A DNA stretch of 64,000 nt, from contig NZ_FOTC01000002.1 in NCBI RefSeq assembly GCF_900114455.1, positions 124,001 through 188,000 on the forward strand, read 5' to 3'. The number at the start of each line of letters is the position of its first letter. The stretch's first letter is position 1. This DNA is from Halogranum rubrum (GTDB lineage: Archaea > Halobacteriota > Halobacteria > Halobacteriales > Haloferacaceae). The position numbers and the translations under genes are program-made. Shown here one piece after another: positions 7,443 to 15,629 of this stretch. Below the pieces are notes generated by a model. The model worked only from the letters and a program-made list of their open reading frames with translations. It was not told the DNA's origin and ran no database searches.

Positions 7443-7967
7443 ATGACTTCGACTCGACGTACGTTTTTGACTCGTATCGGACTTGCAACAAGTGGCACCG
7501 TCGCTCTCGCGGGGTGTTCCGGACTCGCCGGTGACAGTTCTAGTGAGGAGGACAGTAACAGCGGTGGCGACAGCGCGACGAACAACAGTTCCTCGAACGC
7601 CGGTTCGAGCACTACCTCGACCGACGGCGACACCGCCGACCCGAGCGCGATAGAGGGCGAGGTGGAGAACACCCTCGACGGTGCGGCCACCGTCGACTCT
7701 CACCAGGCGTCCGTCGACGACGGAACGCTTCTCGTCCAAGCGTCTGTTACGGTAGCCGACGCTGCAGCCATCGACGGTAACCTACTCCTCCGCGGTGAGG
7801 TGTGGTACAGCAAGATAGCCGCTGGCAACGACATCGACGTTCTCCGGGAGTTCGAGTCTGACCAGAGTTACGACCTCACGACGCAGTTCCCGAACGTCGA
7901 CCCAGCGAAAGTCGAGAAGTACACGCTCACGCTCGAAGCCGTCACCGACAAGCAGCCACAGAACTGA
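7443..7967 (+). CDS. Tat-exported lipoprotein of unknown function
   Basis: 174 aa from ATG 7443. The N-terminus MTSTRRTFLTRIGLATS has the twin-arginine motif and is followed by a lipobox LAGC (Cys at about residue 23). A Ser/Asn/Gly/Asp-rich linker of about 45 residues, a typical haloarchaeal cell-surface tether, leads to a globular domain of about 100 residues (HQASVDDGTLLVQASVTVAD). That domain looks like a beta-sandwich similar to FxLYD-type domains, but I do not assign it. Upstream codons from 7323 are rejected because they would put 40 residues before the Tat signal. Confidence 0.8.
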   Translation: MTSTRRTFLTRIGLATSGTVALAGCSGLAGDSSSEEDSNSGGDSATNNSSSNAGSSTTSTDGDTADPSAIEGEVENTLDGAATVDSHQASVDDGTLLVQASVTVADAAAIDGNLLLRGEVWYSKIAAGNDIDVLREFESDQSYDLTTQFPNVDPAKVEKYTLTLEAVTDKQPQN

Positions 7968-8121
7968 GCGGTATCGTCTCACGTTCTGTTTCTCTCCCCC
8001 TGGCGCTCCGGATAGACACGAGCGACTGCTGTTCTCTCCGTTGGAACCTTCCTCACCGTCACTGACACAATCTCGCCTTCGTCTGCCCGTTTACAGCGCT
8101 CGGTAGCTGTCTCAGCAATTG

Positions 8122-8148
8122 TTAGAGGTATCTAATTTAGAAATTAGA
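8122..8148. promoter_or_regulatory. Two overlapping palindromes, probable metal-repressor operator
   Basis: TTAGAGGTATCTAA (8122-8135) has 5-bp arms TTAGA/TCTAA, and TCTAATTTAGAAATTAGA (8131-8148) has perfect 8-bp arms around a 2-bp centre; they share TCTAA. They lie just upstream of the AT-rich promoter (GCATTATTG, 8155-8163) of the metal ABC operon. DtxR/MntR-type regulators bind AT-rich palindromes of this size, and a DtxR-family gene closes the operon. Confidence 0.65.
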
Positions 8149-8190
8149 CCAACAGCATTATTGCTTTTGGGTAGAGACGGACTCACGAAC

Positions 8191-9276
8191 ATGAACGATG
8201 CGTCTCGTCCAGCAACCGACGACACTTTCTCGCGACGGCAGACACTCGTCACCGGTTCCGGACTCCTTACGGCCGGTCTGGCGGGTTGTCTCGCGAGCGG
8301 TGGCGAGAACGGAGCACAGCGAACCGGCGAACAGGGAGAGGAGTCCGGAGACGGCCTCGTCGCAGTCGCGTCGTTCTTCAGCTTCTTCGACTTCGCGCGG
8401 AAGATTGCCCGCGACACACCCGTCGAGATACGGAACCTCGTCCCGACCGGCCTCCACGGCCACGGGTGGGAACCGAACGCCAGCGTCACGAAAGACATCA
8501 TCGAAGCGGACGCGTTCATCCACGTCGGCGAGGATTTCCAGCCGTGGGCCGACCGTGCGATTCAGACGCTGAAGGACGACGATGCGGGGACGCAACTCAT
8601 CAACGTCCGTGAGGGCGTCGAACTCGTGAATCTCGCCGCCAGTCTCGACAGAGACGAGGAAGGTGTCGGCCAAGGACGCGGGAAAGACCCCCACTTCTGG
8701 TTGGACCCCCAGCGGGCGAAGACGTCAGTCGACAACATCACCGAGGGCCTCGTCGAACTGGCCCCCGACCACGAGTCGACGTTCCGCGAGAACGCCTCGA
8801 CCTACAAATCGGACGTCCTCGACCGAATCGATAGCGACTACCAGTCTATCTTCGACGAGGCGTCGAAGAGCGTCGTCCAACTGGCCGCACACAACGCCTT
8901 CCAGTACATCGGGACGCGGTACGGCGTCGAGATGCGGCCGCTGGTGTTCAACCTCGCGGCGAGCGGTGACATCAAGCCTTCCGACATCACGAAGGCGAAG
9001 GAGGTTATCGAGGAGAACGACATCCGCTACATCGGCGCAGGGGTGTTCGAGACCCGAAAACCGGCGAAACAACTCCTCGCGGAGACGTCCGTCGAGGGCT
9101 ACTTCCCGGTCACGCCCTACGCGGGTGTCCGGAAAGATTGGGTCGAGAACGACTGGGGGTACGAGGAGATCGCCTACAACATCAACATGCCTACCTTCGA
9201 AGTCGTCCTCGGCAACAAGCAACCCGACGAGGTCGGTCCCGACGGGTGGAACGAGCAGTGGAGGAACTTCGAATGA
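8191..9276 (+). CDS. Metal ABC transporter substrate-binding lipoprotein (ZnuA/TroA family)
   Basis: 361 aa from ATG 8191. It has a Tat signal (SRRQTLVTGSGLL) and lipobox LAGC, then the cluster-9 binding-protein fold: LVPTGLHGHGWEPNASV (metal His), DPHFWLDPQRAK (second His), LAAHNAFQYIGTRYG (third His) and an acidic fourth ligand region near FPVTPYAGVR. It captures Mn2+ or Zn2+ outside the cell and hands it to the permease encoded two genes on. There is no histidine-rich loop, which is more usual for manganese than zinc proteins. The ATPase start overlaps its stop by ATGA. The frame is open from 8119, but that would add 24 residues before the signal. Confidence 0.9.
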   Translation: MNDASRPATDDTFSRRQTLVTGSGLLTAGLAGCLASGGENGAQRTGEQGEESGDGLVAVASFFSFFDFARKIARDTPVEIRNLVPTGLHGHGWEPNASVTKDIIEADAFIHVGEDFQPWADRAIQTLKDDDAGTQLINVREGVELVNLAASLDRDEEGVGQGRGKDPHFWLDPQRAKTSVDNITEGLVELAPDHESTFRENASTYKSDVLDRIDSDYQSIFDEASKSVVQLAAHNAFQYIGTRYGVEMRPLVFNLAASGDIKPSDITKAKEVIEENDIRYIGAGVFETRKPAKQLLAETSVEGYFPVTPYAGVRKDWVENDWGYEEIAYNINMPTFEVVLGNKQPDEVGPDGWNEQWRNFE

Positions 9277-10055
9277 GCCTCGCAGAGGAGGAGGCGAGTG
9301 GTCACCACGCGACTGCGGCCACCCCGGTCGTCGACCTCTCGAACGTCGTGTTCGGCTACACCGCCACGCCAGTCGTCGAGGACATCTCACTGCGCATCGA
9401 CCCCGGCGAGTACGTCGCCATCGTCGGCCCGAACGGGTCGGGGAAGTCGACACTGATGAAACTCATGCTCGGCCTGCTCACGCCCGACGAGGGGACTGCT
9501 CGACTGTTCGGTGAGCCGTCTCATCGGTTCGACGACGGTGCTCGACTGGGTTACGTCGCCCAACACGCCAGCGCCTCGAAGGAGATGCCTATCACCGTCC
9601 GCGAAGTCGTGAAGATGGGTCGGTTCCCCCACGTCGGGTTCGGTCGTCTCACCGCCGAAGACAGAGAAATCGTCGACCGGGCGCTCGACACGGTGGGGAT
9701 GGCGGGGTTCGCGGACCGTCGCGTGACGCAACTCTCCGGCGGCCAGCGACAGCGGGCGTTCATCGCCCGAGCGCTCGCCGGTGAGGCGGACCTCCTCGTC
9801 CTCGACGAACCGACCGTCGGCGTCGACGCCGAGTCCGTCGAGGCGTTCTACGACTTGCTCGACACGCTCAACGAGGGCGGTATCACGATTCTCCTCATCG
9901 AACACGACTTGAGTGCCGTCACCGAACAGGCCGAACGCGTCGTCTGTCTCAATCGTGAAATCTACTTCGACGGCCCGACGGCCGAGTTCGTCGAGAGCGA
10001 CGCACTCGCTCGGGCCTTCGGGACGGCGGCGACGTTCGTCGGTGACCGCCAATGA
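9273..10055 (+). CDS. Metal ABC transporter ATPase (ZnuC/MntB family)
   Basis: 260 aa. The start ATG at 9273 overlaps the binding-protein stop. It has Walker A GPNGSGKST, Q-loop YVAQHASA, signature LSGGQRQRAFIARAL, Walker B LLVLDEPTVGVD and switch His LIEHDLSAV, so all ATPase motifs are intact. It energises uptake of Mn2+/Zn2+ through the adjacent permease. In Halobacterium salinarum a Mn uptake operon with the same composition is known next to the SirR repressor, which supports a manganese role here by analogy. Confidence 0.93.
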   Translation: MSLAEEEASGHHATAATPVVDLSNVVFGYTATPVVEDISLRIDPGEYVAIVGPNGSGKSTLMKLMLGLLTPDEGTARLFGEPSHRFDDGARLGYVAQHASASKEMPITVREVVKMGRFPHVGFGRLTAEDREIVDRALDTVGMAGFADRRVTQLSGGQRQRAFIARALAGEADLLVLDEPTVGVDAESVEAFYDLLDTLNEGGITILLIEHDLSAVTEQAERVVCLNREIYFDGPTAEFVESDALARAFGTAATFVGDRQ

Positions 10056-11062
10056 CACAGACGTTCGCTGTCGCGTTGCAGAGCAGTCCGCTCGACCCGG
10101 TCTTCGCGCCGCTGTACTGGCTGCTCGGTCTCTGGTCGGAGGTGATGTTCTGGCTCGCCGGGGCGACCGGACTCGAACTGCTCCAGTACCAGTTCATGCA
10201 CCGGGCTATCCTCGTCGGTCTCTGTATCGGCGTGATGGCCCCACTCATCGGGACGTTCCTCGTCCACCGGCAACTCGCACTCATCGGTGACGCACTGGCG
10301 CACACCGCCTTTGCAGGAGTCGCGGTCGGTCTGTTCGTCAACGCCGTCTTCGAGTTGAGCGTCTCGCCGTACCTGACGGCCGTCGTCGTCGCCATGATTG
10401 CGGCGTTGCTCATCGAGGTCATCTCCGAGGCGACCGACGCTTACAACGACGTCTCGATGGCCATCGTCCTCTCTACTGGGTTCGCGCTCGGGTCGACGCT
10501 CATCAGCATCAACGCCGGTGGACTCGCCGTCGGTATCAACCAGTTCTTGTTCGGCAACCTCTCGACCGTCTCGGCAGAGAACGCGGCCATCCTGCTCGTG
10601 TTGTTCGGTGTCATCGTCGGCACCGTCGCACTCACCCGGAACCAGTTACTCTACGTCACGTTCGACGAGACGGCGGCGGCCGTCTCCGGTCTCTCGGTGA
10701 GTTGGTACAACCGGGTCATGGTGATGTTGACCGCACTGGTCGTCGTCGGTGCGATGCAGATTATGGGCGTCATCCTCGTCGCCGCGATGCTGGTCGTCCC
10801 CGTCGCGGGCGCGACACAGGTGTCGCGCAGTTTCTCGGAATCGTTGCTCGTCTCCGTCGTCCTCGCCGAACTCGCGGTGCTGCTCGGTATCGGTGTGGCC
10901 TACTACGGTGAAGCGACTGCGGGCGGCGTCATCGTCCTCGTGGCAGTGGCCATCTACGTCGTCACCGTCGTGGCAGGGAAGACGGTCCGTGCAGTCGGCG
11001 ACGATACACCGACAGACGTGGGTAGTATCAGCACCAACGACGTCGAGACGCACTCTGACTGA
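10052..11062 (+). CDS. Metal ABC transporter permease (ZnuB/MntC family)
   Basis: 336 aa with about 8-9 hydrophobic helices. The family core is clear: FMHRAILVGLCIGVMAPLIG, TFLVHRQLALIGDALAHTAF, and AMQIMGVILVAAMLVVPVAG near the end. The N-terminal approximately 40 residues (PVFAPLYWLLGLWSEVMFWL) are a hydrophobic extension often seen in haloarchaeal members. The gene starts with an ATGA overlap to the ATPase, completing the importer, and ends one base before the regulator gene. Confidence 0.92.
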   Translation: MTQTFAVALQSSPLDPVFAPLYWLLGLWSEVMFWLAGATGLELLQYQFMHRAILVGLCIGVMAPLIGTFLVHRQLALIGDALAHTAFAGVAVGLFVNAVFELSVSPYLTAVVVAMIAALLIEVISEATDAYNDVSMAIVLSTGFALGSTLISINAGGLAVGINQFLFGNLSTVSAENAAILLVLFGVIVGTVALTRNQLLYVTFDETAAAVSGLSVSWYNRVMVMLTALVVVGAMQIMGVILVAAMLVVPVAGATQVSRSFSESLLVSVVLAELAVLLGIGVAYYGEATAGGVIVLVAVAIYVVTVVAGKTVRAVGDDTPTDVGSISTNDVETHSD

Positions 11063-11063
11063 G

Positions 11064-11777
11064 ATGTCTCCTTCGAAGGCGAACTCGCCGAAGTCGGCTG
11101 TGTCGACACTCACGTTGACTCCATCGATGGAAGACGCCCTGCGGCACATCTACCGATTGGCAGAGACGGGCGACGGGTGGGTGTCGAACACAGCGGTAGC
11201 GACCCAACTCGACGTCACCCGTGCGACAGTGTCGAGCACCTTCGACGCACTCGCCACACGTGGACTCGTCGAGCGCGAAGCGTATCGACCCGTTCGACTC
11301 ACGGAGGCGGGAGAGACTGCCGCCCTCGACGTCGTGCGGCGACATCGACTCGTCGAGACGTTACTCGTCGAGATGTTCGACTACGCGATGAGCGAAGTCG
11401 ACGTCGAGGCGGACCGACTCGAACACCACCTCAGCGACCGACTCTGTCGCGAAATCGAGCGGGCGTTGGGAATGCCCAGCGCGGACCCGCACGGCGATCC
11501 GATTCCGGACGCTGCGCTCGACGTCGAACACGGTGATCTGATTCCGCTCTTCGACGTCGACGAGGCAGCGGTAGTCGAGGTGGTCAGAATCCTCCTCCGA
11601 GACGACGAGACGCTCGACGAGCTCGTCTCGGTCGGTATCGAACCGTCGGCGGTTCTCACACTCACCGAGCGGACTCCGTTAGGAACGGTGGTCGTCACCG
11701 TCTCCGGGACGGACCAACAGACGACGCTTCCCGAGGCAGTGGCATCGGCGATTCTCGTCGAATCGGGTGGCGGATAG
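11064..11777 (+). CDS. DtxR/MntR-family metal-dependent transcriptional repressor (SirR-like)
   Basis: 237 aa. It has a winged HTH at about residues 22-75 (ALRHIYRLAE, then LDVTRATVSSTFDALATRGL), a dimerisation and metal-binding domain (VRRHRLVETLLVEMFDYAMS, HHLSDRLCREIERALG, DPHGDPIP), and a C-terminal FeoA/SH3-like domain (GIEPSAVLTLTERTPLGTVV). With Mn2+ or Fe2+ bound it should repress the upstream transporter; the palindromes at 8122-8148 are the obvious target. It begins one base after the permease stop, so it is co-transcribed and probably autoregulated. MEDALRHIYRL, 22 codons in, is a possible alternative start. Confidence 0.9.
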   Translation: MSPSKANSPKSAVSTLTLTPSMEDALRHIYRLAETGDGWVSNTAVATQLDVTRATVSSTFDALATRGLVEREAYRPVRLTEAGETAALDVVRRHRLVETLLVEMFDYAMSEVDVEADRLEHHLSDRLCREIERALGMPSADPHGDPIPDAALDVEHGDLIPLFDVDEAAVVEVVRILLRDDETLDELVSVGIEPSAVLTLTERTPLGTVVVTVSGTDQQTTLPEAVASAILVESGGG

Positions 11778-11786
11778 CTGCTCGTC

Positions 11787-12740
11787 TCAGGCCGCCTCGT
11801 TGGTCGGCAGATGTGCAGCCAGCGCCGTGTAGCGTCTCGTAACCATCTCGACGAGTGAGTCGCCACCGAGGACGGCGAACCCGGCGAAGATGGTCGCGAA
11901 GCCGACGAGCGTGAGCGTCGAGATGGACTCGCCGAGGAGGACGGACCCGCCGAGTGTCGCGACGATGGGAACCACGTAGAAGACGAGGTTCCCACGAATC
12001 GCGCCCACGTCGTCGAGCAGGCCGAAGTAGGCGATGTAGGCCACAGCGCCGGCGAAGATGCCGACGTAGCCGAGTGCGACGAGTGCCATCGGCGTCCAAG
12101 TGACCGCTGCCAGCGACTCACCGGTTCCGAGACTGAGCGCGTGAGTCAGGACTGCACTGACCGGGAGTGCCCACGCCGTCCGGGCGGTGCTCGACAACGA
12201 CGTGTCGGCCCACCGGACGAGGACGCTTCCGAGTGCACCACAGACCGCGCCGAGGAAGACGATAGCCTTCCCGACGGCCGCCCCACCGAGAAGCGTCGCC
12301 GGGTCGGGGTTGACGACGAATGCGACGCCGACGAGGGCGACGAGCATCCCGGCCGCCCCGCGCGCGGAGAGTCGTTCGTCCGAGAGGAGCAGTGCGGCGA
12401 ACACCGGCGTCAGAATGGGGTTGAGACTGAAGAGAATCGACCCGACACCGCTCGACACCTCCTGCTGGCCGACGAACAGGAAGGAGTTGGCGAGACCGAT
12501 GACGAACACACCCGTCGCCAGAATTCCGGCGACGTCGCGGGCCGTCCGCGGAACCAACTGGTCGCGAGACGTCGTCGCCACGGCGTACACGGCGAGGACG
12601 ACGGCGGCGATGTCGAACCGGAAGGCGACGAACAAGAGCGGGGGGAAGTACTCGAGTCCCGCTTTCGCCGCCACGAACGTTCCGCCGAAGAGGACGCTCG
12701 CCAGTACGAACAGGACGAGTCGCCGACGCGTTCCGGTCAC
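11787..12740 (-). CDS. EamA-family (DMT) transporter
   Basis: 317 aa with ten predicted membrane helices in two EamA repeats. The first repeat is seen in FVAAKAGLEYFPPLLFVAFR and SFLFVGQQEVSSGVGSILFS, the second in SVLVRWADTSLSSTARTAWA and VVPIVATLGGSVLLGESIST. Such proteins export or exchange metabolites, and the substrate cannot be inferred. It faces the DtxR gene tail-to-tail with a 9-bp gap, so it is not part of the metal operon. The start ATG at 12740 is followed by the usual basic N-terminus GTRRRLVLF. Confidence 0.88.
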   Translation of the reverse strand: MTGTRRRLVLFVLASVLFGGTFVAAKAGLEYFPPLLFVAFRFDIAAVVLAVYAVATTSRDQLVPRTARDVAGILATGVFVIGLANSFLFVGQQEVSSGVGSILFSLNPILTPVFAALLLSDERLSARGAAGMLVALVGVAFVVNPDPATLLGGAAVGKAIVFLGAVCGALGSVLVRWADTSLSSTARTAWALPVSAVLTHALSLGTGESLAAVTWTPMALVALGYVGIFAGAVAYIAYFGLLDDVGAIRGNLVFYVVPIVATLGGSVLLGESISTLTLVGFATIFAGFAVLGGDSLVEMVTRRYTALAAHLPTNEAA

Positions 12741-12935
12741 GGTGCTCCTCCACGGCAGGTGCCGTCGTCAACAGCGACGCCGATACCGGCGTCGACACCG
12801 ACGCCAGCACTCGGACCGTCGTCGATGTGTTCGAGTGTGCTCATTACCAGTCGATACGCACTCGCCACGTATACATTGGTTCAGAAATCCATTCGCGGCA
12901 AGAAACTGTGCCGACGGTCGTCGATGATTCATTGT

Positions 12936-12971
12936 GTGAAACTTTTTCACGATGCGAAAGCCGTATACGGG
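12936..12971 (+). promoter_or_regulatory. Palindrome plus TATA box before the HTH regulator
   Basis: GTGAAACTTTTTCAC (12936-12950, 6-bp arms) is followed by CCGTATACGG (12962-12971), which places a TATA box about 25 nt before ATG 12991. The palindrome lies directly upstream of the TATA region, where an autoregulatory operator would be expected. Confidence 0.4.
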
Positions 12972-12990
12972 AGTGTCGAGACTGCCCTGT

Positions 12991-13779
12991 ATGGAGTCCG
13001 CACTGGCGGAGGTCGAGTTTCTCGCACTCTCGCCGAATCGGGTCGACACGCTGCGGTTACTCGCCGACGGACCGTACACCCGTCGGGAACTGGTCGAAGA
13101 GACGGGCGCATCACAGCCAACGCTGGGACGTATCCTCGGCGACTTCGAGGAACGGTCGTGGGTCGTCCGCGAGGGAAGTACGTATCGTGCGACAGCGACT
13201 GGACGACTCGTCGCGAACGGGTTCGGCCACCTGCTCGACATCCTCGACACCGAGGCCAAACTGCGCCCGGTGGTTCGGTGGCTTCCGACCGACACCATGT
13301 CGTTCGACCTCGACCACCTCACGGCCGCGACGGTGACGACACCGAGTCAGGTCCGCCCGAACGCGCCGGTCAAGCGAGCGCTCGACCTCTTGGAAGACGC
13401 CGAGGAAGTTCGTATCGTCTCGTACGCCTTCAACGAACAGAGCTTGGACGTCGTCGTCGACCGGACGCAGGCCGGCGAACAGCGGTTCGAGGGAGTGTTC
13501 TCTTCCGCCGCCATCGACGCGCTCGCCGACGACTCGCGACTCCGCCACCAACTCCGCGAACTACTCGACTCCGACCGAGCGTCGGTGCGCATCACGGACG
13601 AGGATATTCCACTTGCCGCGACGGTTGCCGATTCGGTCGTCCACCTCTTCTTGCGCGACGACCGGGGTATCCTCCAGGCGTCACTCGACGTCGACGAACC
13701 TGCCGTCAGTGCGTGGGCCGACGACCTGTTCGCTCGCTACTGGGAGACGGCGACACCGCTCGACAGCGACCAGTTGTAG
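12991..13779 (+). CDS. HTH transcriptional regulator with FilR1/DUF1724-like C-terminal domain
   Basis: 262 aa from ATG 12991 (MESALAEVEFLALSPNR). The N-terminal winged HTH (ADGPYTRRELVEETGASQPT, then LGRILGDFEERSWVVREG) is followed by a C-terminal domain with segments VRIVSYAFNEQSLDVVVDRT, FSSAAIDALADD and VHLFLRDDRGILQASLDVDE. This layout is that of the large haloarchaeal/methanogen family of HTH proteins with a FilR1-type sensor domain. The 13-residue upstream extension from 12952 is rejected because of the TATA spacing. The target is unknown; it is divergent from the EamA transporter and could control it. Confidence 0.82.
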   Translation: MESALAEVEFLALSPNRVDTLRLLADGPYTRRELVEETGASQPTLGRILGDFEERSWVVREGSTYRATATGRLVANGFGHLLDILDTEAKLRPVVRWLPTDTMSFDLDHLTAATVTTPSQVRPNAPVKRALDLLEDAEEVRIVSYAFNEQSLDVVVDRTQAGEQRFEGVFSSAAIDALADDSRLRHQLRELLDSDRASVRITDEDIPLAATVADSVVHLFLRDDRGILQASLDVDEPAVSAWADDLFARYWETATPLDSDQL

Positions 13780-14310
13780 GCCGATTGCGTGTTCGACCGT
13801 TCTCCGGCGACGCCGCTTGGTTGCGACCAGTCTCTCGGCGATACTTCGACAGGCTTCAAAATGTCCAAACAACTCCAACAAAAAAGGTTCTAACTCGTAT
13901 GAATACCTTCGAGAGACTATGTAGGAACCGATGTAAAACGTGTCTATAGCAGTAGTAGCGCGTATATGTGGTGGATTGGTCTGTAGTCCATCTAAAGATG
14001 GAAAGAAGAGCTGAACTCGCATATGTTTCAGTCAAGCCAGAAAAATGCGCGAATAGTTGATAGATTCCAATAGATAAGCAGAAAAGCATTCGAGAATCGA
14101 CTTTACTCCTCTCTAATTCTCCAATCGATAGTAAGATCATTAGAACATATTTTATTGGATAAATTCGCGGTGTTATTCACCAGGCGATTCGTGACGATTC
14201 GGGTTCCTCAGGGGAACCCGTTACAGTTGTAGGTGTGTAATCTCCGAGACACCAGTGAGCGACCTAATGTGACAAGTATAGAACTGTAACGTCTGTGGCT
14301 ACGTATGGGC
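13780..14310. other. AT-rich gene-poor DNA left of the catabolic cluster
   Basis: From about 13,840 the base composition falls sharply compared with the genes on both sides, with many in-frame stops in all frames. I see no convincing gene. An 8-bp perfect stem (CGGGTTCC/GGAACCCG, 14201-14221, 5-nt loop) and a leftward TATA-like CTATACTT (14275-14283) are the only organised signals. The composition suggests a remnant of inserted DNA or a long regulatory spacer. Confidence 0.5.
14201..14221. terminator. 8-bp perfect hairpin
   Basis: CGGGTTCC pairs with GGAACCCG around the loop TCAGG. It lies downstream of the leftward promoter-like signal at 14275-14283, where it could end or attenuate a short leftward transcript. 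Confidence 0.35.
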
Positions 14311-14327
14311 GTTCATCACTGCTAAAC
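14311..14327 (-). promoter_or_regulatory. 17-bp palindromic operator candidate, site C
   Basis: On the minus strand it reads GTTTAGCAGTGATGAAC, matching the pattern GTTTAGC-NNTGNTN-AAC shared with sites A and B. It sits 28 bp from a leftward TATA-like CTATACTT (14275-14283), the same spacing as site A to the SDR TATA box. Confidence 0.5.
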
Positions 14328-14644
14328 GACAACGAACCTCTCGCAGACAACTCACTACGATTGTGGTATTTCGTCACAGAAACGAGTTAGCTAGCCAACG
14401 CATAGCGCGGACAACACGTCGCTCGACGAGATGAGTAATTATCGGGTCGGATAGTGGTACACGAAACCGCTCACACGCGAGAGATGACCCACGTAATCGG
14501 GGGCTTTCGACCGGTAGTTGGAACGAGTTGCCGTCGCCGATATATTCCACTTCCCTCACCGACGAAAACCGCATGGTGAGGCGGCCTCGAACTGATTCTC
14601 ACCGAGAATGACGGGTTGAGTAGTACGTCTACGTCGGCTGTGTC

Positions 14645-14661
14645 GTTTAGCTCTCCTAAAT
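14645..14661 (+). promoter_or_regulatory. 17-bp operator candidate, site D
   Basis: GTTTAGCTCTCCTAAAT agrees with site A at 13 of 17 positions, including the complete left half-site GTTTAGC. It lies 111 bp upstream of site A. Confidence 0.4.
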
Positions 14662-14755
14662 CGTGTGCTGTGACTGTCTCTGTACGACACTGGGCATTCA
14701 GTCGGCGTGGGATAGACGCTGTCTCTGCTCACACCCTCCTCGGTAGTTCTCGAGG

Positions 14756-14772
14756 GTTTAGCAGTGCTAAAC
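14756..14772 (+). promoter_or_regulatory. 17-bp perfect palindrome, operator site A
   Basis: GTTTAGCAGTGCTAAAC has perfect 8-bp arms around a single central G. It lies 26 bp upstream of the SDR TATA box, the usual place for an archaeal activator or repressor site. It is the best-formed member of the site family seen across the catabolic cluster. Confidence 0.65.
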
Positions 14773-14836
14773 ACCGACTGACGATGTCTCGGCACGAAAC
14801 TTTATACACTCTGTCGAGAGAATCCAGCCTGTATTC

Positions 14837-15628
14837 ATGGAGTTAGACCTAACTGGAAACAGTGCTCTCGTGACGGCGTCGAGTAGCGGACTCGGTAAGG
14901 CGTCGGCGACGGCACTCGTACGCGAAGGAGCGAACGTCGTAATCAATGGGCGTGACGAAGACGCACTCGCGGCCGCCAAAGCAGAAATCGAAGAGGTAGC
15001 GGAGGGAACCGTCGTCGCGCAACCGGGCGACCTGACGGAGAAAGACGATATCGAAGCGCTCGTTCAGAGGGCTGTCGACGAGTTCGGTGGACTGGACCAC
15101 CTCGTCACCTCCGCTGGTGGACCGCCGAGCGGTCCGTTCATGGAGACGACGGACGACGACTGGTACCAGGCGTTCGACCTCCTCGTGATGAGCGTCGTCC
15201 GACTCGTCCGTGAGGCCGCCGACCCCTTGGCGGCCGACGGCGGCGGGACAATCGTCAACATCACCTCTCGGAGCGTGAAGGAAGCAATCGACGGCCTCGT
15301 CCTCTCGAACTCGGTTCGCATGAGCGTCATCGGACTGGAGAAGACGCTGTCGCGCGAACTCGCGCCCGAGGTCCGAGTCAACGCGGTGTTGCCCGGTCCA
15401 CACGAGACGTCTCGCATCGAGGAGTTGGTCGAACAGGGTGTCGAACACGGCCAGTACGAGTCCTACGAACAGGGACTCGAAGAGCGGAGTAGCAGCATCC
15501 CGGTGGGTCGACTCGGCGACCCGATGGAACTCGGCGACACCGTCGCGTACCTCTCCTCGGACCGCTCCGGCTACATCAACGGTATCTCCGTCCCCATCGA
15601 CGGCGGAAACGGGAAGTCGAACCTGTAA
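14837..15628 (+). CDS. Atypical short-chain dehydrogenase (SDR) lacking the Tyr-Lys pair
   Basis: 263 aa. The Rossmann nucleotide-binding loop is present as TASSSGLGKASATAL (residues about 9-23), with INGRDEDALAAAKAEIEEVA after it, and the LVTSAGG motif (residues about 90-96). The catalytic YxxxK is absent: the aligned segment is SNSVRMSVIGLEKTL, so Tyr and Lys are Ser and Arg. This divergent SDR subfamily is known by sequence but its chemistry is less clear. In context it is a candidate for oxidising a 2-keto-3-deoxy sugar acid. The FAH gene follows after one base. Promoter: TATA CTTTATACAC preceded by site A. Confidence 0.85.
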   Translation: MELDLTGNSALVTASSSGLGKASATALVREGANVVINGRDEDALAAAKAEIEEVAEGTVVAQPGDLTEKDDIEALVQRAVDEFGGLDHLVTSAGGPPSGPFMETTDDDWYQAFDLLVMSVVRLVREAADPLAADGGGTIVNITSRSVKEAIDGLVLSNSVRMSVIGLEKTLSRELAPEVRVNAVLPGPHETSRIEELVEQGVEHGQYESYEQGLEERSSSIPVGRLGDPMELGDTVAYLSSDRSGYINGISVPIDGGNGKSNL

Positions 15629-15629
15629 C

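Larger units (their letters stand above)
14328..14836. other. Upstream region of the SDR gene, no gene seen
   Basis: About 510 bp with no credible gene; the 66-codon minus frame at 14374-14574 lacks a recognisable family and promoter. It contains operator candidates D and A and a TATA box (CTTTATACAC, about 14798-14807) serving the SDR gene. Confidence 0.5.

Noticed and set aside
8119-8190. 24-residue N-terminal extension of the metal-binding lipoprotein
   Set aside because: It would be translated through the operator palindromes and would bury the Tat signal.
13856-14140. 94-codon minus-strand frame in the AT-rich island
   Set aside because: Composition follows the AT-rich DNA, no promoter or family, and Tyr/Cys/Phe-rich sequence untypical of this organism.
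14374-14574. 66-codon minus-strand frame upstream of the SDR gene
   Set aside because: No recognisable family and no TATA box at the right place; it may be a decayed fragment but nothing supports that.
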